In this document: piece by piece, positions 5,942-9,783 of the stretch
Layout: each line of letters begins with the position of its first letter
Position numbering within the stretch: position 1 is the first letter of the stretch
Assembly (NCBI GenBank): GCA_023410975.1
Contig: JAEYPG010000284.1
Span: 1-9,783 of the forward strand
DNA: 9,783 bases
Direction: 5' to 3'
Origin: Pseudomonadota bacterium
Lineage (GTDB): Bacteria; Pseudomonadota; Gammaproteobacteria; Burkholderiales; Burkholderiaceae_C
Notes under the pieces: model-generated
The model's input: the letters and a program-made list of their open reading frames with translations, nothing else
What the model was told of the DNA's origin: nothing
Database searches by the model: none
Made by a program: the position numbers and the translations under genes

Positions 5942-7360
5942 TCAATGCCGGTCCCGCTCCTGCACACCGGGCAATGCGCCCGGCTGAGCCTGGCGGTCTG
6001 GCGTGCTTGCGGCCGGCGCATCCGCCACCGGCTCCAGCCGCCTCAACTGCAGCGCCGCCAGCGACTCGTACAGCGGCCGGCTGATCTGGCGCGACACCAG
6101 GCTGGCCAGCATCGCGGAGGCCATGAGGCTGAGCACCATGGTGTGGCCGGCCACCATCTCCATCACGATGATGAAAGCGGTGATGGGCGCCTGCGTCACC
6201 GCCGCCAGGAAGGCCGCCATGCCCATGGCGATCAGCGCCGGCGCCAGCGCGGGGCTCTGCACCAGCGTGCTCACGTCCTGGCCCAGGCCCGCGCCGATGG
6301 ACAGCGAGGGCGCGAACATGCCCCCCGGCACGCCCGACCAGGCCGACAGCCAGGTCGCCAGCAGCTTGAGCAGCACGAACAGCCCCGGCAGGTGCTCGCC
6401 GTCCTGATGCGTGCCCTCCAGCAGGCCGCGCGTGTGCTCGTAGCCGCTGCCGAAGGTGGCGCCGCCGGTGACGGTGCCGATCACGGCCACCGCCAGCGCG
6501 CAGCCGGCGGCGAAGCGGATGGGCCAGCGCTGGCGCCAGGCGCTGAAGCGGTCCGCCGATCCGGCGGTGGAGGCGATCAGCAGCCGCGCGAACAGCCCGC
6601 CCAGCACCCCGCCCAGCAGCGTCACCAGCAGCCCCGGGCCCAGCAGCTCCCAGTCCAGCGCCTGCGGCACCCGCACCACGCCGAAGTACGTCAGGTTGCC
6701 GAACACCGACACGGCGATCAGGCCGGCCAGCACGATGGCGGCGATCAGCAGGCCGCTGCTGCGCTGGTTGAGCGTGCGCGAGAGCTGCTCGATGGCGAAC
6801 ATCACCCCGCCCAGCGGCGTGTTGAAGGCCGCGGCCACGCCGGCGGCGCCGCCGGCCACCAGCAGCCCGTGCGCGTTGATGACGGTGCGCCGCGACAGCC
6901 AGCGCCGCGCCGACAGCATCACCCCGGCCGCGACCTGCACCGAGGGTCCCTCGCGCCCAATGGACAGCCCCGCCAGCAGCCCGGCCGCGGACAGCAGCAC
7001 CTTGGCCAGGCTGATGCGCAGCGACACGAAGAGGCCGTACTGCTGGGTCGGCGTGGCGGTATCCAGCGCCGCCATCACCTGCGGGATGCCCGAGCCGCCC
7101 GCGCCGGGGATGAAGCGCCGCGTGACCCAGACGATGGCCGCGGCGCACAGCGGGCCGGTGACGAAGATGGCCCAGGGCGAGTGCCGCCACAGCCGCTCGA
7201 ACAGCGACAGCGCCTGGTTGGTCAGCAGCGTGAAGCCCACCACCAGCAGCCCGGCCGCGGCGGCGGCGGCCAGCACGATCGCCCGGTCCAGCCACGGCCG
7301 CCAGTCCACCAGCTCGGCTCGCAGGTTGCGCAGGATGTCGGGCTCGTGGTGGTGCTGCAT
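5942..7360 (-). CDS. ClC-family chloride channel/transporter
   Basis: The 472-residue product is a polytopic ClC protein about as long as the E. coli transporter ClcA (473 residues). The selectivity-filter motifs are present in order: GSGIP (89-93, with Ser90), GREGPSVQ (135-142, with the gating Glu at 137), GGMFAPSLSIGAGLG (346-360, Phe349), and RPLYESL near the end, where Tyr431 corresponds to the inner-gate Tyr445 of E. coli ClC. These indicate anion transport across the inner membrane. Where E. coli has IIEEM, this protein has AIEQL, so the intracellular proton glutamate (E203) appears to be Gln192, codon 6785-6787. That raises the question of proton coupling. There is no CBS domain; the tail is about 30 residues of Pro/Ala-rich sequence. 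The ATG at 7358-7360 is chosen for family-like length; its ribosome-binding site is poor, and an ATG 17 codons upstream is possible. Confidence 0.93.
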   Translation of the reverse strand: MQHHHEPDILRNLRAELVDWRPWLDRAIVLAAAAAAGLLVVGFTLLTNQALSLFERLWRHSPWAIFVTGPLCAAAIVWVTRRFIPGAGGSGIPQVMAALDTATPTQQYGLFVSLRISLAKVLLSAAGLLAGLSIGREGPSVQVAAGVMLSARRWLSRRTVINAHGLLVAGGAAGVAAAFNTPLGGVMFAIEQLSRTLNQRSSGLLIAAIVLAGLIAVSVFGNLTYFGVVRVPQALDWELLGPGLLVTLLGGVLGGLFARLLIASTAGSADRFSAWRQRWPIRFAAGCALAVAVIGTVTGGATFGSGYEHTRGLLEGTHQDGEHLPGLFVLLKLLATWLSAWSGVPGGMFAPSLSIGAGLGQDVSTLVQSPALAPALIAMGMAAFLAAVTQAPITAFIIVMEMVAGHTMVLSLMASAMLASLVSRQISRPLYESLAALQLRRLEPVADAPAASTPDRQAQPGALPGVQERDRH

Positions 7361-7523
7361 GGGTCGTTGTGGGCTGTCGTGCGGCGCGAGGTGTGCCGGC
7401 GGGCGAGGCATTTTGGGACCCGCCCGAGGCGAGCAAGGTCCGCGCCCGTCTGTGCGCCGGCGGATGTCCTGGGACAGGGCGTGCGTATGCTGGCTGGTAC
7501 GGGCCGTGCCCCATCTTGGATCC

Positions 7524-7619
7524 ATGCCGCGCGGCACCGAGGGCCTCGATGAGGAAGCGTCCCGGCTGATGGCACGCTTGCAGGCCTTGCGGCCCGGGCC
7601 GCGAACGATCACACGATGA
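7524..7619 (+). CDS. Candidate 31-residue leader ORF overlapping the cytochrome start
   Basis: This short ORF (MPRGTEGLDEEASRLMARLQ, then ALRPGPRTITR) ends with TGA at 7617-7619. Its stop overlaps the ATG of the cytochrome gene as ATGA, the classic arrangement for translational coupling. Most third codon positions are G or C. The cytochrome gene itself has no clear ribosome-binding site, which fits coupling. However, the leader ORF also lacks a strong ribosome-binding site, and a 14-bp palindrome (GCGGCCCGGGCCGC, 7589-7602) lies inside it. It may be chance in GC-rich DNA. Confidence 0.25.
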   Translation: MPRGTEGLDEEASRLMARLQALRPGPRTITR

Positions 7620-8113
7620 GAAACAAACGCGCGTTCCTGTTGTTCCTGGCCGCCCTGGCCTCCGCGGGCCTGGCCGCCACGCTGTTCCTGCGCTTTGCCG
7701 TGCCCAGGTCGGCCCCGCCGCAAAGCCTGCTGCGCCCATACGACACGGCGCTGCTGGTGCAGGGCGAGCGCCTCTACCGCGCGCACTGCGCGAGCTGCCA
7801 TGGGGCCAACCTGGAGGGCCAGGCCAACTGGCGCGAGCGGGGCGCCGACGGGCTGCTGCCCGCGCCGCCGCATGACGAGAGCGGCCACACCTGGCACCAC
7901 CCCGACGAGCAGCTGTTCCGCCTCACCAAGCTCGGCATCGCCCGGGCAGCCGACATGCCGGACTACAAGTCGGCGATGCCGGCCTTCGAGGGCGTGCTCA
8001 GCGACGAGGAGATCGTGGCCGTGCTGTCGTGGATCAAGTCCAAGTGGCCGCCGTCGGTGCGCGCCAAGCACGACCAGATCAACGCGCAGTACGCGGCGTC
8101 GCGGCAGCAGTAG
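7616..8113 (+). CDS. Membrane-anchored monohaem c-type cytochrome
   Basis: The 165-residue product has one haem-binding motif, CASCH (residues 58-62), followed by GANLEG, typical of class I cytochrome c. The likely distal ligand is Met121 in the MPAFEGVLSDEEI block, followed by the terminal helix IVAVLSWIKSKWP. An N-terminal hydrophobic segment (residues 6-28) after MRNKR acts as an uncleaved anchor or signal peptide, so the haem domain faces the periplasm. The segment between the haem site and Met121 contains a His/Trp-rich stretch (ESGHTWHHPDEQLF) seen in many stand-alone cytochromes of this type. It probably carries electrons in the respiratory chain; its partner is not evident, since no oxidase or dehydrogenase gene is adjacent. 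It is divergent from the ClC gene (255 bases). Confidence 0.92.
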   Translation: MRNKRAFLLFLAALASAGLAATLFLRFAVPRSAPPQSLLRPYDTALLVQGERLYRAHCASCHGANLEGQANWRERGADGLLPAPPHDESGHTWHHPDEQLFRLTKLGIARAADMPDYKSAMPAFEGVLSDEEIVAVLSWIKSKWPPSVRAKHDQINAQYAASRQQ

Positions 8114-8130
8114 ATCCGGTGCGGCCCAAT

Positions 8131-8175
8131 GAAAAAGGGCCCTCGCGGGCCCTGGGGGATAGCCTCTTGCGAGGC
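8131..8175 (-). terminator. Intrinsic terminator reading leftward, plus an upstream hairpin
   Basis: On the minus strand a 7-bp GC-rich stem, AGGGCCC (8136-8142) with GGGCCCT (8147-8153) and a 4-base loop, is followed by TTTTTC. This is the usual form of a Rho-independent terminator. There is no T-tract on the plus-strand side, so it is oriented to stop leftward transcription and not the cytochrome gene. A second small hairpin, GCCTC (8162-8166) with GAGGC (8171-8175), lies just before it. Its position 35 bases after the TAA of the minus-strand ORF at 8188-8286 suggests that ORF's transcript as its target. Confidence 0.6.
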
Positions 8176-8187
8176 CGCGGACCGGCT

Positions 8188-8286
8188 TTACTGGGCCGGT
8201 GCCGCTTTGTTCTTCTGCTTGTCGAGCGTTTCGCGTCCACGCCGGGGCGCGGGCGCCGCCAGGAGGGGCCGCCGGTTGCTGCTCAT
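8188..8286 (-). CDS. Candidate very small basic protein (32 residues)
   Basis: Reading the minus strand gives MSSNRRPLLAAPAPRRGRET followed by LDKQKNKAAPAQ and a TAA stop (8188-8190). The peptide is strongly basic and Pro/Ala-rich, with a Lys-rich end, and probably lacks a stable fold unless it binds RNA, DNA or ribosomes. The main support is the leftward intrinsic terminator that begins 35 bases after the stop. No good ribosome-binding site is visible before the ATG (8284-8286). It is convergent with the cytochrome gene and divergent from rtcB, 92 bases away. I do not recognise a family. The region might instead encode a small RNA that uses the same terminator. Confidence 0.45.
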   Translation of the reverse strand: MSSNRRPLLAAPAPRRGRETLDKQKNKAAPAQ

Positions 8287-8378
8287 GGTTCGCAAGCTGG
8301 GAATTTCAGGAGACTTCCGGTGGAGCAAAGGCGGCGCCAGGAAGCGGGCAGGGTTTTGAAGGCAGTACGGAGCAGGTC

Positions 8379-9617
<1,239 letters not shown>

Positions 9618-9644
9618 CGGCGCGCGACGCCGGGCGTGCGCGTG

Positions 9645-9783
9645 TCAGCGCTCCCGGCGTACCCGCGCCTGCCGACGGCGTTCGGCCACCCCGGCCCAGA
9701 ACACGAAGCCGTGCAGGCTCGCCGCGCTCAGCGCCACCAGGGTCAGGATGAGGTCGAGCGAGAGGTAGACGTTGGCGGCGCGG
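9645..9783 (-). CDS. C-terminus of an unrecognised membrane protein (partial)
   Basis: The minus strand is open from the window edge to a TGA at 9645-9647. The last 45 residues begin RAANVYLSLDLILTLVALSA and continue with ASLHGFVFWAGV, then a basic tail rich in Arg (AERRRQARVRRER). This looks like one final transmembrane helix with a cytoplasmic positively charged end. The start and most of the gene lie outside the window, so no family can be named. It converges with rtcB. The 27-base gap contains an imperfect GC-rich hairpin (9621-9642) without a T-tract. Confidence 0.6.
   Translation of the reverse strand, partial: RAANVYLSLDLILTLVALSAASLHGFVFWAGVAERRRQARVRRER

Noticed and set aside
5888..7552. 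Long plus-strand open frame (about 550 codons) opposite the ClC gene.
   Set aside because: The Gln/His/Arg/Gly-rich translation has no domain-like segments and is antisense to a clear ClC gene.
5436..7739. Long minus-strand open frame in another frame across the ClC gene.
   Set aside because: Arg/Gly/Ala-rich shadow; the ClC motifs are all in the frame ending at 5942.
7361..8071. N-terminal extension of the ClC frame upstream of 7360.
   Set aside because: The extension is antisense to the cytochrome gene, and ClC proteins of this type are about 470 residues, which the 7360 start gives.

Overview
The base composition (very GC-rich, with G or C in nearly every third codon position of the real genes) and the gene content point to a betaproteobacterium of the Burkholderiales. 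The repeats built on the core CCCTTCGACAGGCTCAGG suggest Comamonadaceae or a close relative. This is an inference from style and content; no rRNA or other taxonomic marker is present.

Layout, left to right. Bases 3-623 (+) are the 3' end of a secreted subtilisin-like (S8) protease with a PPC-type C-terminal domain. A hairpin-rich repeat (630-726) follows. Then come creA (758-1240, -), a small conserved-looking soluble protein (1412-1753, +), and a YihY/BrkB-family membrane protein (1769-2659, -). A second copy of the repeat (2702-2798) precedes a 110-residue protein of unknown function (2819-3151, -). Next is a YjiN-like DUF445 membrane protein (3305-4603, +), closed by a perfect 28-bp palindrome that probably terminates transcription from both sides. 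A glycine-zipper stress protein (4688-5215, -), a 60-residue membrane protein and a 43-residue putative lipoprotein (both +) come next. A ClC-family chloride transporter (5942-7360, -) is divergent from a membrane-anchored c-type cytochrome (7616-8113, +). Then follow a 32-residue minus-strand ORF with its own terminator, rtcB (8379-9617, +), and the 3' end of an unrecognised membrane protein (9645-9783, -).

The genes do not form one pathway. They are mostly single-gene units of alternating orientation with short intergenic spaces: envelope and periplasmic functions (protease, CreA, BrkB, DUF445, ClC, cytochrome), one stress protein, and one RNA repair ligase. I see no phage, insertion sequence, CRISPR array, toxin-antitoxin or defence locus. 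The window looks like ordinary chromosome, not a new multi-gene system. The points most worth a second look are a ClC transporter in which the intracellular proton-pathway glutamate appears to be glutamine, the collinear 97-bp repeat pair, and several very small genes or candidate genes with supporting signals.
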